A stretch of 17,631 bases of DNA from Flavobacterium sp. (lineage in GTDB: Bacteria > Bacteroidota > Bacteroidia > Flavobacteriales > Flavobacteriaceae). Within the stretch, counting starts at the first letter, position 1; every line of letters begins with the position of its first letter. The notes under the pieces were generated by a model. The model ran no database searches. It was not told where the DNA came from and saw nothing but the letters and a program-made list of their open reading frames with translations. Both the position numbers and the translations under genes were made by a program. This document shows positions 1 through 7,131 of this stretch, one piece after another. The stretch lies in contig SEBM01000018.1 in NCBI GenBank assembly GCA_004296145.1, positions 1 to 17,631 on the forward strand, written 5' to 3'.

Positions 1-2178
1 AATAAACTTAATACGCATTAATCTTAATTCGTCAATATCATAGTCGCCGTCGAATTCCTTAAGCGCGTCTTCGATCTTATCAGATTCAGATTCCATGAAA
101 TAATCGTGTATTTCTTCCTGCTGATCGTCGTCAAGTATATCGTCAAGCCAATATTTGATATTAAGTTTAGTTCCTGCATAAACGATCATTTCCATTTCTT
201 TGATTAACGCGTCCATCGTTAATCCTTTCGCGGAAGCGATATCTTTTAATGACAGTTTTCTATCTATATTCTGAATGATGTATAGTTTATTGGCAGAGTT
301 TACTCCGGTAGACTTTACAACTAAATCGTCCGGGCGAATAATATCATTATCTTCAACATAGCGACTAATTAAAGCCACAAATTCGCTTCCGTATTTTTTG
401 GCTTTTCCTTCACCAACACCGTGAATATTGTATAATTCCTGTAAAGTAATTGGATATTTTAAAGCCATATCCTCAAGAGAAGGATCCTGAAAAACCACAA
501 ACGGAGGAACTCCTAATTTTTTGGCTACTTTTTTACGAAGTTCACGCAGCATTCCCATCAAAACTTCATCGGCAGTTGCAGATGATTTTGAACCTGTTAC
601 AATTGCTTCGTCTTCGGCTTCACTGTATTCGTGATCTTCAGACATCATAAATGAAACGGGACTTTTGATAAAATCTAAACCTTCTTGCGTAATTTTTATC
701 ACACCATAGGTTTCGATATCTTTTGACAGATAACCTGTTACAAGAACTTGTCTTAATAAGGCCATCCAGTATTTCTCGTCGTGATCAGAACCTGCACCAA
801 AATAAGACTGTGTATCTGTTTTATGCGCTTTAATAACCGCATTGATACGCCCTATTAAGGTAAACACAATTTCTTTTGATTTATAAATATGTTTGGTATC
901 GCGAACGATTTCCAATAATCTAACTACTTGTTCTTTGGCTTCAATTTTATTTTTCGGATTACGAACGTTGTCGTCCATATCGGCACCTTCGCCTGTTTCG
1001 CTGTCAAATTCTTCACCAAAATAGTGCAATAAGAACTTTCTGCGCGACATCGAAGTTTCGGCGTAAGCCACAACTTCCTGAAGTAATGCAAAACCAATTT
1101 CCTGTTCGGCAACTGGTTTTCCGGACATGAATTTCTCCAGTTTTTCTACATCTTTATAAGAGTAGTAAGCCAGACAATGCCCTTCTCCGCCGTCACGTCC
1201 TGCGCGGCCGGTTTCCTGATAATAACTTTCTAACGATTTTGGAATATCGTGGTGAATTACAAAACGAACATCCGGTTTGTCAATTCCCATTCCGAATGCA
1301 ATTGTCGCTACTACAACATCTACATCTTCCATCAGAAACATATCCTGATGTTTTGCTCTGGTTTTAGCGTCTAAACCTGCGTGATACGGAACGGCACTAA
1401 TGCCGTTTACCTGCAAAACTTCGGCAATAGATTCTACTTTTTTACGGCTCAGACAATAGATAATTCCTGATTTGCCTTTGTGTTGTTTGATAAACCGAAT
1501 AATATCCGATTCTATATTTTTTGTTTTTGTACGTACTTCGTAATATAAATTTGGTCTGTTGAATGATGCTTTAAAAGTATTAGCATCAGACATATCCAGG
1601 TTTTTAAGAATGTCTTCCTGAACTTTTGGCGTTGCAGTTGCCGTAAGACCTATAATAGGAACCTGACCTAATTGTTTTATTATATTTTTCAGGTTTCTGT
1701 ATTCTGGCCTAAAATCATGACCCCATTCTGAAATACAGTGTGCTTCATCTATAGCAACAAATGAAATTGGTACACTTTGTAAAAACTGAACATATTCTTC
1801 TTTTGTAAGCGATTCCGGAGCTACATATAAAAGCTTTGTCAATCCGGAAGTTATATCTTTTTTAACCTGGGCAATTTCAGTTTTGGTAAGGGAGGAATTC
1901 AATACATGCGCGATTCCGTTTTCAGACGAAAGACTTCGTATAGCGTCAACCTGATTTTTCATCAAAGCAATTAAGGGAGAAACAACAATTGCCGTTCCGT
2001 CCTGAATTAAAGCGGGTAATTGATAACAAAGAGACTTTCCACCGCCTGTAGGCATAATCACGAAAGTATTCGTTTTACCTAAGATACTCGTAATGACTTG
2101 CTCCTGCAAGCCTTTAAATTGGCTAAAGCCGAAATACTTCTTTAATTCCTTGTGTATTTCAATTTCGTTTGAATTCAT
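1..2178 (-). CDS. recQ: ATP-dependent DNA helicase RecQ (3' end cut by window edge)
   Basis: A 3'-5' superfamily 2 DNA helicase for recombination and replication-fork repair. 726 codons are visible with no stop, so the protein runs off the left edge; I recall flavobacterial RecQ at about 730 residues, so only a few are missing. Seen: a Q-motif region (F21, Q25), Walker A MPTGGGKS (42-49), DEAH (144-147) inside AIDEAHCISEWGHDFRPEYR, helicase motif VATIAFGMGIDKPDVRF, and motif VI QETGRAGRDG. An RQC region follows, then an HRDC domain (about 533-605) and an acidic C-terminal extension with a helix-turn-helix-like stretch. The zinc-binding cysteines usual in the RQC region are absent at about 375-406, where it reads SMSRRKFLLHYFGEEF and then GADMDDNVR. 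The ATG at 2178 is the first codon of a clean N-terminus, 40 bases downstream of a good -7 element. Transcribed divergently from kdsD. Confidence 0.96.
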   Translation of the reverse strand, partial: MNSNEIEIHKELKKYFGFSQFKGLQEQVITSILGKTNTFVIMPTGGGKSLCYQLPALIQDGTAIVVSPLIALMKNQVDAIRSLSSENGIAHVLNSSLTKTEIAQVKKDITSGLTKLLYVAPESLTKEEYVQFLQSVPISFVAIDEAHCISEWGHDFRPEYRNLKNIIKQLGQVPIIGLTATATPKVQEDILKNLDMSDANTFKASFNRPNLYYEVRTKTKNIESDIIRFIKQHKGKSGIIYCLSRKKVESIAEVLQVNGISAVPYHAGLDAKTRAKHQDMFLMEDVDVVVATIAFGMGIDKPDVRFVIHHDIPKSLESYYQETGRAGRDGGEGHCLAYYSYKDVEKLEKFMSGKPVAEQEIGFALLQEVVAYAETSMSRRKFLLHYFGEEFDSETGEGADMDDNVRNPKNKIEAKEQVVRLLEIVRDTKHIYKSKEIVFTLIGRINAVIKAHKTDTQSYFGAGSDHDEKYWMALLRQVLVTGYLSKDIETYGVIKITQEGLDFIKSPVSFMMSEDHEYSEAEDEAIVTGSKSSATADEVLMGMLRELRKKVAKKLGVPPFVVFQDPSLEDMALKYPITLQELYNIHGVGEGKAKKYGSEFVALISRYVEDNDIIRPDDLVVKSTGVNSANKLYIIQNIDRKLSLKDIASAKGLTMDALIKEMEMIVYAGTKLNIKYWLDDILDDDQQEEIHDYFMESESDKIEDALKEFDGDYDIDELRLMRIKFI

Positions 2179-2202
2179 TCTTTATATTAAGGGTATTTTG
2201 TA

Positions 2203-2210
2203 TAAATTTG
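2203..2210 (+). promoter_or_regulatory. Probable kdsD operon promoter (-7 element)
   Basis: TAAATTTG matches the Bacteroidota -7 element TAnnTTTG in 8 of 8 positions. I see no TTG at the right distance for the -33 element. The predicted transcript would begin near 2215. That lies downstream of the ATG at 2169 in the same frame, so the element also argues for a later kdsD start. It lies between recQ and the recQ promoter, so the two transcription units share this short region. Confidence 0.5.
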
Positions 2211-2217
2211 CAACACA

Positions 2218-2247
2218 TAAAGATACAACTTTCTTTTATACATACAA
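2218..2247 (-). promoter_or_regulatory. Probable recQ promoter
   Basis: Read on the minus strand, TTG (2247-2245) is followed by exactly 19 bases and then TATCTTTA (2225-2218). This fits the Bacteroidota sigma-A consensus TTG-N17-23-TAnnTTTG with one mismatch in the last base. Transcription would start about 30-35 bases upstream of the recQ ATG. Confidence 0.55.
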
Positions 2248-2264
2248 ATTTTAAACATTCTGTT

Positions 2265-3230
2265 TTGATCTCAAAAGAAAATATATTAGCGATAGCAAAA
2301 AAAACAATACTCTCTGAAAGTGAAGCAATTATAAAGCTAATTGATTTTCTGGACGAAAATTTCTACGAAGTAACCCAACGCATTTATGAAACAAAAGGCC
2401 GATTAATAGTTACCGGCATAGGAAAAAGCGCCATAATTGCACAAAAAATGGTCGCTACTTTTAATTCTACAGGGACTCCTTCTATGTTCCTGCACGCATC
2501 AGAAGCTATTCACGGTGATTTGGGCATGATTCAGAAAGAAGATATTATCATTTGCATTTCTAAAAGCGGGAACAGTCCTGAAATTAAAGTACTTGTTCCG
2601 TTGTTAAAAAGATTTGGGAACATCCTGATCGCGATGACCGGAAATATAACTTCCTTTTTAGCAAAAGGCTCCGATTATGTACTGAACACAACTGTTGACA
2701 TAGAAGCCTGCCCTATTAATCTTGCCCCTACAAACAGCACTACAGCACAACTTGTTATGGGTGATGCCCTTGCGGTTTGTTTGATGGAAATACGCGATTT
2801 TAAACCAGAAGATTTTGCAGTCTATCATCCGGGTGGTGCTTTAGGAAAAAAACTATTGCTTCGCGTTAAGGACATGATTGAACATTCGTTAAAACCAATG
2901 GTTACACCTGAAACCTCAGTTAAAAAAGTTATTTTTGAGATATCAGAAAAAAGACTGGGCGTAACTGCTGTAATAGAAAATAATAAAATTATCGGAATTA
3001 TTACCGACGGAGACATCCGAAGAATGCTAAATGACGTAGATACTATTGCAGACTTAACGGCAAGAGATATTATGTCAAAAAATCCTAAATTAGTCTCGTC
3101 AGAAACAATGGCGGTTGACGCTTTAAATATTTTAGAAGATTTTTCAATAACACAATTAATTGTTGCTGACAATGACGAGTACAAAGGAGTATTACACTTA
3201 CATGACATTTTAAAAGAAGGAATCGTATAA
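2265..3230 (+). CDS. kdsD: Arabinose-5-phosphate isomerase (KpsF/GutQ family)
   Basis: Interconverts ribulose 5-phosphate and arabinose 5-phosphate, the first step towards Kdo for the LPS inner core; cytoplasmic. The 321-residue protein has an N-terminal SIS domain (about 35-170, with GIGKS at 51-55 and SKSGNSPE at 99-106) and two CBS repeats (about 205-321). The four catalytic residues known in E. coli KdsD (K59, E111, E152, H193) fall at K54, E106, E147 and H188, a constant offset of five, so the enzyme looks intact. I chose the TTG at 2265. The in-frame ATG at 2169 lies upstream of the probable transcription start and would add a 32-residue tail unlike the family, while the TTG gives the expected MISKENILAIAKK-type start. 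The stop TAA shares one base with the tatC ATG (TAATG). The exact start is less certain than the function. Confidence 0.93.
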   Translation: MISKENILAIAKKTILSESEAIIKLIDFLDENFYEVTQRIYETKGRLIVTGIGKSAIIAQKMVATFNSTGTPSMFLHASEAIHGDLGMIQKEDIIICISKSGNSPEIKVLVPLLKRFGNILIAMTGNITSFLAKGSDYVLNTTVDIEACPINLAPTNSTTAQLVMGDALAVCLMEIRDFKPEDFAVYHPGGALGKKLLLRVKDMIEHSLKPMVTPETSVKKVIFEISEKRLGVTAVIENNKIIGIITDGDIRRMLNDVDTIADLTARDIMSKNPKLVSSETMAVDALNILEDFSITQLIVADNDEYKGVLHLHDILKEGIV

Positions 3231-4045
3231 TGGCAAAGAAAAACCTTGGCGAGATGTCATTTTTAGACCATCTTGAAGAACTAAGATGGTTATTAGTTAG
3301 AAGCACAATTGCAGTTATTGTAATGGGAATTGTGACTTATTTTTTTAGTGATTATTTGTTTGACGAAATAATACTAGCCCCAACAAGGCCCACATTTTTT
3401 ACCTACGTGTGGTTTTGTGATCTATCCCATCAATTAGGATTTGCAGACAGCATTTGTATTACCGAACTGAATTTTATTATTCAGAATACCGAAATGGAAG
3501 GTCAGGTCAATATTTTTGTATGGATGTGTATTCTGGCCGGATTTATTCTAAGTTTCCCTTATATTTTATGGGAACTTTGGAAGTTTATCAGCCCGGCTTT
3601 GTATGAAAAAGAAAGAAAAAATGCAAAAGTGTTTATCTTCACTTCATCGTTACTTTTCTTTTTGGGAGTTGTATTTGGTTATTACATTGTAATTCCGATG
3701 TCTGTCAATTTCGTGGCCACTTTCTCCATCAGTAAAGTTGTTGTCAATCAATTTACAATTGAATCGTATATGGGAATGGTAAAAACAAGTGTTTTGGCCA
3801 GTGGATTGTTTTTTGAATTACCAATTATCATTTATTTCTTAACCAAATTAGGACTTGTAACCCCTGCATTTTTAAGAAAATATTGGAAATATGCTGTAGT
3901 AATTATTTTAATTATTGCTGCTATTGTAACGCCACCAGATGTTGTGAGCCAGACAATTGTTGCAATCCCTATGTTGATTATCTATGAGATAAGCATCCTG
4001 ATTTCGAAGATTGTTTATAAAAATAAATTAAAAGAAAATGTCTGA
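3230..4045 (+). CDS. tatC: Sec-independent (Tat) protein translocase subunit TatC
   Basis: Polytopic inner membrane protein that recognises twin-arginine signal peptides and forms the receptor core of the Tat exporter for folded proteins. The 271 residues show the N-terminal signature FLDHLEELR (11-19), six hydrophobic segments (about 22-40, 93-113, 134-156, 180-207, 218-234, 241-259), and the conserved cytoplasmic-loop stretch FISPALYEKER. Its F119 and E128 have the same spacing as E. coli F94 and E103. A conserved membrane glutamate is at E196 (FFELP). The first periplasmic loop (about 45-92) is long, as is usual in Bacteroidota. The start overlaps the kdsD stop by one base and the end overlaps the next gene by eight, so the three genes are probably co-transcribed and translationally coupled. 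No tatA or tatB is in the window. Confidence 0.97.
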   Translation: MAKKNLGEMSFLDHLEELRWLLVRSTIAVIVMGIVTYFFSDYLFDEIILAPTRPTFFTYVWFCDLSHQLGFADSICITELNFIIQNTEMEGQVNIFVWMCILAGFILSFPYILWELWKFISPALYEKERKNAKVFIFTSSLLFFLGVVFGYYIVIPMSVNFVATFSISKVVVNQFTIESYMGMVKTSVLASGLFFELPIIIYFLTKLGLVTPAFLRKYWKYAVVIILIIAAIVTPPDVVSQTIVAIPMLIIYEISILISKIVYKNKLKENV

Positions 4046-4388
4046 TATCATTCAAGAATTTAACGACTATCGTTCTAAAATGAACGAAAAACTGCTTGCA
4101 GATAATAACAAAATTGTAAAGAGAATTTTTAATCTTGATACCAATGCATACGCTCCGGGAGCTCTTGATGTAAAAACAAAAGAACTTTTAGGATTAGTAG
4201 CATCTGCTGTTTTGCGTTGTGATGACTGCGTAAAATATCATCTGGAAACAAGTCACAAAGAAGGTGTTACAAAAGAAGAAATGATGGAAGCTATGGGAAT
4301 CGCAACTTTGGTTGGAGGAACAATTGTAATTCCACATTTAAGAAGAGCTTACGAATTTTGGGAAGCTCTTGAAGAACAAGACAATTAG
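4038..4388 (+). CDS. AhpD-like carboxymuconolactone decarboxylase family protein
   Basis: A small (116-residue) all-helical protein of the AhpD/CMD superfamily. The motif CDDCVKYH places a redox CxxC pair at C61 and C64, with the family histidine at H68. This is the AhpD-type thiol peroxidase arrangement, not the ring-opening decarboxylase type. A glycine-rich helix pair (MGIATLVGGTIVIPH, 86-100) follows, as in the family. It has no signal peptide, so it is probably cytoplasmic. Likely role, inferred from the motif only: thiol-dependent peroxide or disulfide chemistry, with an unknown partner. It begins inside the last codons of tatC (8-base overlap), so it is expressed with kdsD and tatC. 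Its stop codon lies inside the first arm of the intergenic repeat that follows. The physiological substrate cannot be read from the sequence. Confidence 0.88.
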   Translation: MSDIIQEFNDYRSKMNEKLLADNNKIVKRIFNLDTNAYAPGALDVKTKELLGLVASAVLRCDDCVKYHLETSHKEGVTKEEMMEAMGIATLVGGTIVIPHLRRAYEFWEALEEQDN

Positions 4389-4521
4389 ATAATTTAATAA
4401 TTAGTCAATTAGATAATTTTCATACGATATGTTAATTCGCTTAATTGATTGATTTATTTTATCTTATTTTGCCAACAGAGATAGTAATTATCTCATTATC
4501 AAATTGACACATTATCTAATT
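4383..4521. repeat. AT-rich imperfect inverted repeat between the AhpD-like gene and lptB
   Basis: The left arm (4383-4418) and right arm (4521-4486, read in reverse complement) are both 36 bases. They share AATTAGATAAT at the outer end, AGATAATT at the inner end, and about half of the 17 bases between. CAATTAGATAATTT also occurs twice as a direct repeat in the left arm (4382-4395 and 4406-4419). About 67 bases separate the arms. The element covers the end of the AhpD-like gene and nearly the whole gap before lptB, so it could act as a terminator or processing hairpin, or be a small dispersed repeat. A weak -7-like TTATTTTG (4464-4471) within it may serve lptB. Confidence 0.5.
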
Positions 4522-4528
4522 AAAAAAA

Positions 4529-5269
4529 ATGAAGCTAAGAGCCGATAATTTAATAAAAACCTATAAAGGCCGAAGTGTTGTAAAAGGAATTTCTGTTGAA
4601 GTAAATCAAGGAGAAATTGTTGGACTTTTGGGACCAAACGGTGCCGGAAAGACAACTTCTTTTTATATGATCGTTGGATTGGTAAAACCAAATCAGGGAA
4701 ATATTTACCTGGACGATCTTAATATTACCGATTACCCGATGTACAAACGTGCACAACAGGGAATTGGTTATTTGGCGCAGGAAGCTTCTGTTTTTAGAAA
4801 ATTAAGTATTGAAGATAATATCCTGAGTGTTTTACAATTAACAGATCTTTCTAAAGAAGCTCAAATTGCAAAAATGGAAAGCTTAATTGAAGAATTTAGT
4901 TTAGAACATATTCGAACCAACCGTGGTGATTTACTTTCGGGAGGAGAGCGACGTCGTACCGAAATCGCACGCGCTTTGGCAACAGACCCCAAATTTATTT
5001 TGTTGGATGAGCCTTTTGCCGGAGTTGACCCGGTTGCGGTTGAGGACATTCAGCGAATTGTAGCGCAGTTAAAAAATAAAAACATCGGAATCCTTATTAC
5101 CGATCACAACGTTCAGGAAACGTTAGCCATTACCGATAAAACATACTTAATGTTTGAAGGCGGAATTCTAAAAGCCGGAATTCCGGAAGAATTGGTTGAA
5201 GATGAAATGGTTCGCCGTGTATATCTTGGACAAAACTTCGAGTTACGTAAAAAGAAATTAGAATTTTAA
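4529..5269 (+). CDS. lptB: LPS export ABC transporter ATP-binding protein LptB
   Basis: Cytoplasmic ATPase of the LptB2FG complex, which extracts LPS from the inner membrane and drives it along the Lpt bridge. The 246 residues carry Walker A GPNGAGKT (35-42), Q-loop Q84 in GYLAQEASVFR, the ABC signature LSGGERRRTEIARAL (136-150), Walker B FILLDEP (156-162) and switch histidine H193. YLAQEASVFRKL, LSGGERRRTEIARALA and EPFAGVDPVAV are characteristic of LptB rather than of amino acid transporters such as LivF. Length matches the family. The ATG follows an A-rich stretch without a Shine-Dalgarno, as is usual here. It lies 140 bases after the kdsD-tatC set and probably has its own promoter. It links functionally with kdsD, which feeds Kdo into the same LPS. 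Confidence 0.95.
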   Translation: MKLRADNLIKTYKGRSVVKGISVEVNQGEIVGLLGPNGAGKTTSFYMIVGLVKPNQGNIYLDDLNITDYPMYKRAQQGIGYLAQEASVFRKLSIEDNILSVLQLTDLSKEAQIAKMESLIEEFSLEHIRTNRGDLLSGGERRRTEIARALATDPKFILLDEPFAGVDPVAVEDIQRIVAQLKNKNIGILITDHNVQETLAITDKTYLMFEGGILKAGIPEELVEDEMVRRVYLGQNFELRKKKLEF

Positions 5270-5279
5270 AAATAGTTTT

Positions 5280-5339
5280 CAGTCGCAGTTTTTAGTTTCC
5301 AGTACCGAGACTGAATACTAAAAACTGCGACTGAATACT
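5280..5339. terminator. Hairpin between convergent genes, likely bidirectional terminator
   Basis: CAGTCGCAGTTTTTAGT (5280-5296) is perfectly repeated inverted at 5317-5333. A further CAGT/ACTG pair (5300-5303 with 5310-5313) extends the stem across a small internal mismatch and leaves a six-base loop. The hairpin lies in the 70-base gap between the stops of lptB and the GH25 gene, where transcripts meet. GACTGAATACT also repeats directly at 5309-5319 and 5329-5339. There is no long T-run directly after the stem, so a processing or boundary role is possible instead of classical intrinsic termination. Confidence 0.6.
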
Positions 5340-6200
5340 TTAATCAACAGTTATAAACTGCAGCTGTTGTAAATCTCCGTTGTAAATATTTATATCAACT
5401 GTACGTTCAATTCCCGGAACAGTTGCTTTTTCTGTAAATTGCCAAAACAGCCAGTCGTCTTCTATTTTTTCTCTGTAAAAATTATAATTGGCTATCCAAA
5501 ACAAATATTCTCCAAATTCCTCTTTAAGAAAATCTGAATAATATCGTTCACCGGTATAGATTATCGGACGAACTTTATAATGGTCTTCTACTTTTAAAAG
5601 CCAGCGTTTCAATCCTTTTTTCAAGCTATCCAAAGATTGATTTTTTGGAAGTTTTTCTATATCTAAAACAGGTGGCAAATCACCTTTTTCCAGTTTTACT
5701 GTTTTAATAAAAAGATCAGCCTGCTCTATAGAATTTTCATTTGGACGGTAATAATGATACGCTCCCCGAATCATTTTATTTTCTTTGGCGCCAATCCAAT
5801 TTCGTTTAAACTGAAAGTCTTTTCTGTCCCTGCCTACAGTGGCTCTGATAAACACAAAATCTAATGGGTATTTTTGCTCTAAAGTATCGACGTAAGACCA
5901 ACTGATTTTGCCCTGATATTCAGAAACATCCAAACCGATTGATTTTCCTTCATGTTTGGCAAGAACCTGAAAATTTCGTACATCAGAAAGTCGCTTGTCT
6001 TCGATTTCTTTTTCGGTAAGTTTATGTTTAGTTTTAAAACCCAAATAATAAGCCAGTCCGCGGCGGTAATGATAAGCGACTCCAAGAAAAAGTCCAATAA
6101 ATAAAATAATAGTTAGTGACCGAAAAAATTTTCCTATCGAAGATCCTGAGTTTGATTTTCGGTTATAATTCTGTGTTCTTCTAGCTGGTTTTCTTGCCAT
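5340..6200 (-). CDS. Glycoside hydrolase family 25 (lysozyme-like) protein, membrane-anchored
   Basis: GH25 enzymes cut the beta-1,4 link between N-acetylmuramic acid and N-acetylglucosamine in peptidoglycan. The 286-residue protein has a basic N-terminus (about 1-25), one transmembrane segment (about 28-45) followed by YHYRR, a linker, and a GH25 barrel from about 86 to the end. Family landmarks are seen: GLDVSEYQG with D91 on the first strand, RATVG, RGAYHYYRP, and the catalytic pair D180-x-E182 in PPVLDIE, then YTG and WQF near the end. The domain would face the periplasm. It lies 8 bases downstream of pssA and is probably co-transcribed with it; it ends against the hairpin shared with lptB. 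Real cell-wall activity is inferred from the intact catalytic residues. Its biological role (remodelling, recycling or defence) cannot be told. Confidence 0.92.
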   Translation of the reverse strand: MARKPARRTQNYNRKSNSGSSIGKFFRSLTIILFIGLFLGVAYHYRRGLAYYLGFKTKHKLTEKEIEDKRLSDVRNFQVLAKHEGKSIGLDVSEYQGKISWSYVDTLEQKYPLDFVFIRATVGRDRKDFQFKRNWIGAKENKMIRGAYHYYRPNENSIEQADLFIKTVKLEKGDLPPVLDIEKLPKNQSLDSLKKGLKRWLLKVEDHYKVRPIIYTGERYYSDFLKEEFGEYLFWIANYNFYREKIEDDWLFWQFTEKATVPGIERTVDINIYNGDLQQLQFITVD

Positions 6201-6208
6201 TGATAAAA

Positions 6209-6940
6209 TTACTTTTTCAAAAACAAATTATTGATTACCGATAACAACACATAAAAAGCAATTATGACAGGAATTGCGATATAATGAAGCAGAAGCAACA
6301 AGACAAAAGAAATCAACAAAAAGGTCATTTGTAGTGCGTTGTCTTTGAAGTTAAATTTTTTAATTTTTAAAGAAAACAACGGGATTTCAGCATTTAAAAT
6401 ATATGCACTTACTAATGTTATTACTAATAAAACCCATTGATTTGTCAGGATTTCAAACATCATTAAAGAATCTGAAAATTTGATAACCAAAGGCAAACTC
6501 AAAATAAAAAGTGAATTCGCAGGAGTTGGCAAACCTATAAATGAATCTGTCTGACGGGTATCAATATTAAAATTAGCAAGACGGTAACAAGACCCCAGAG
6601 TAATTATAAACCCTAAGAAAGGAATATATGGGCTTGTTCCTAATTCATGTCCACTGTTGGCAAATAAGCTGTACATAACATAACCCGGAGCAACTCCACT
6701 TGTTACCATATCTGCCAAAGAATCCAGTTGTAATCCAAGCGGACTTGAAACTTTGAACAATCTGGCAAAAAATCCATCAAAAAAATCAAAAAAGATTCCT
6801 AAACAAACCATGTAAAAAGCCAATAAGTAGTAATCAGAATTATCTGTCCTAATGGCTTCTGAAATATAAACTACTGCAATACAGCCGCAAAAAAGGTTGA
6901 TTAATGTAATTAGGTTTGGAATGTGTTTTTTAATATTCAT
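6209..6940 (-). CDS. pssA: CDP-diacylglycerol--serine O-phosphatidyltransferase
   Basis: Integral membrane enzyme that joins CDP-diacylglycerol and L-serine to phosphatidylserine, the precursor of phosphatidylethanolamine. The 243-residue protein carries the full CDP-alcohol phosphotransferase motif at residues 52-77: D52, D55-G56, A59-R60, G69, D73 and D77, all with family spacing. About seven or eight hydrophobic segments follow the pattern of Bacteroidota and Gram-positive type II PssA. The N-terminus NIKKHIPNLITLINLFCGC is typical of PssA rather than PgsA, which decides the substrate call. I chose the ATG at 6940. The frame extends to an ATG at 6979, but a -7 element at 6968-6975 would place the transcript start downstream of that codon. 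First gene of a two-gene unit with the GH25 gene. Confidence 0.92.
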   Translation of the reverse strand: MNIKKHIPNLITLINLFCGCIAVVYISEAIRTDNSDYYLLAFYMVCLGIFFDFFDGFFARLFKVSSPLGLQLDSLADMVTSGVAPGYVMYSLFANSGHELGTSPYIPFLGFIITLGSCYRLANFNIDTRQTDSFIGLPTPANSLFILSLPLVIKFSDSLMMFEILTNQWVLLVITLVSAYILNAEIPLFSLKIKKFNFKDNALQMTFLLISFVLLLLLHYIAIPVIIAFYVLLSVINNLFLKK

Positions 6941-6967
6941 GTTTGAAAGTTTGATAATCGTGAACAA

Positions 6968-6975
6968 CAAATTTA
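6968..6975 (-). promoter_or_regulatory. Probable pssA promoter (-7 element)
   Basis: Read on the minus strand this is TAAATTTG, an 8-of-8 match to TAnnTTTG, ending about 28 bases upstream of the chosen pssA ATG. No clear TTG is seen at the -33 distance. It supports the shorter pssA start. Confidence 0.45.
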
Positions 6976-7050
6976 ACATAATAACCCGTATCTAAAATTT
7001 CTTTTTACATAAGTTTTTTATCTGAAATTCTGAGTTTCGCAATATTTCTC

Positions 7051-7090
7051 AAAAGGAGGAAATTAGATGAGTAAAATATTATATTTTTGA
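7051..7090 (+). other. Shine-Dalgarno-like AAAAGGAGGA plus 7-codon ORF upstream of the PorV-like gene
   Basis: AAAAGGAGGA at 7051-7060 lies seven bases before an ATG (7067) that opens MSKILYF and stops at TGA (7088-7090). The site is textbook, but in a genome whose genes generally lack Shine-Dalgarno sequences. The tiny ORF ends inside the -7 element at 7082-7089, so it would not be on the transcript from that promoter. It may be chance, or a leader peptide of a longer transcript. Confidence 0.2.
7082..7089 (+). promoter_or_regulatory. Probable promoter (-7 element) of the PorV-like gene
   Basis: TATTTTTG matches TAnnTTTG in all fixed positions and ends 42 bases upstream of the TTG start at 7132. 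No TTG is seen at the -33 distance, so only half of the promoter is visible. Confidence 0.4.
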
Positions 7091-7131
7091 TAAAAATTAA
7101 AAATAGACTCAGGTTTACAAAAAAATAGCAG

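Noticed and set aside
450..1112. Short frames inside recQ (450-650 plus, 924-1112 minus)
   Set aside because: They sit within the continuous RecQ reading frame, which carries helicase, RQC-like and HRDC features throughout.
2169..2264. Longer N-terminus for KdsD from ATG 2169
   Set aside because: The added 32 residues are unlike the family, lie upstream of the probable transcript start and overlap the recQ start region.
2825..3208. 127-codon open frame on the minus strand
   Set aside because: It lies wholly inside kdsD, on the opposite strand, and its translation has no family features. kdsD is convincing over the same bases.
3085..3306. 73-codon open frame on the minus strand across the kdsD/tatC junction
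   Set aside because: Antisense to two well-supported coding regions, with no signal or family features.
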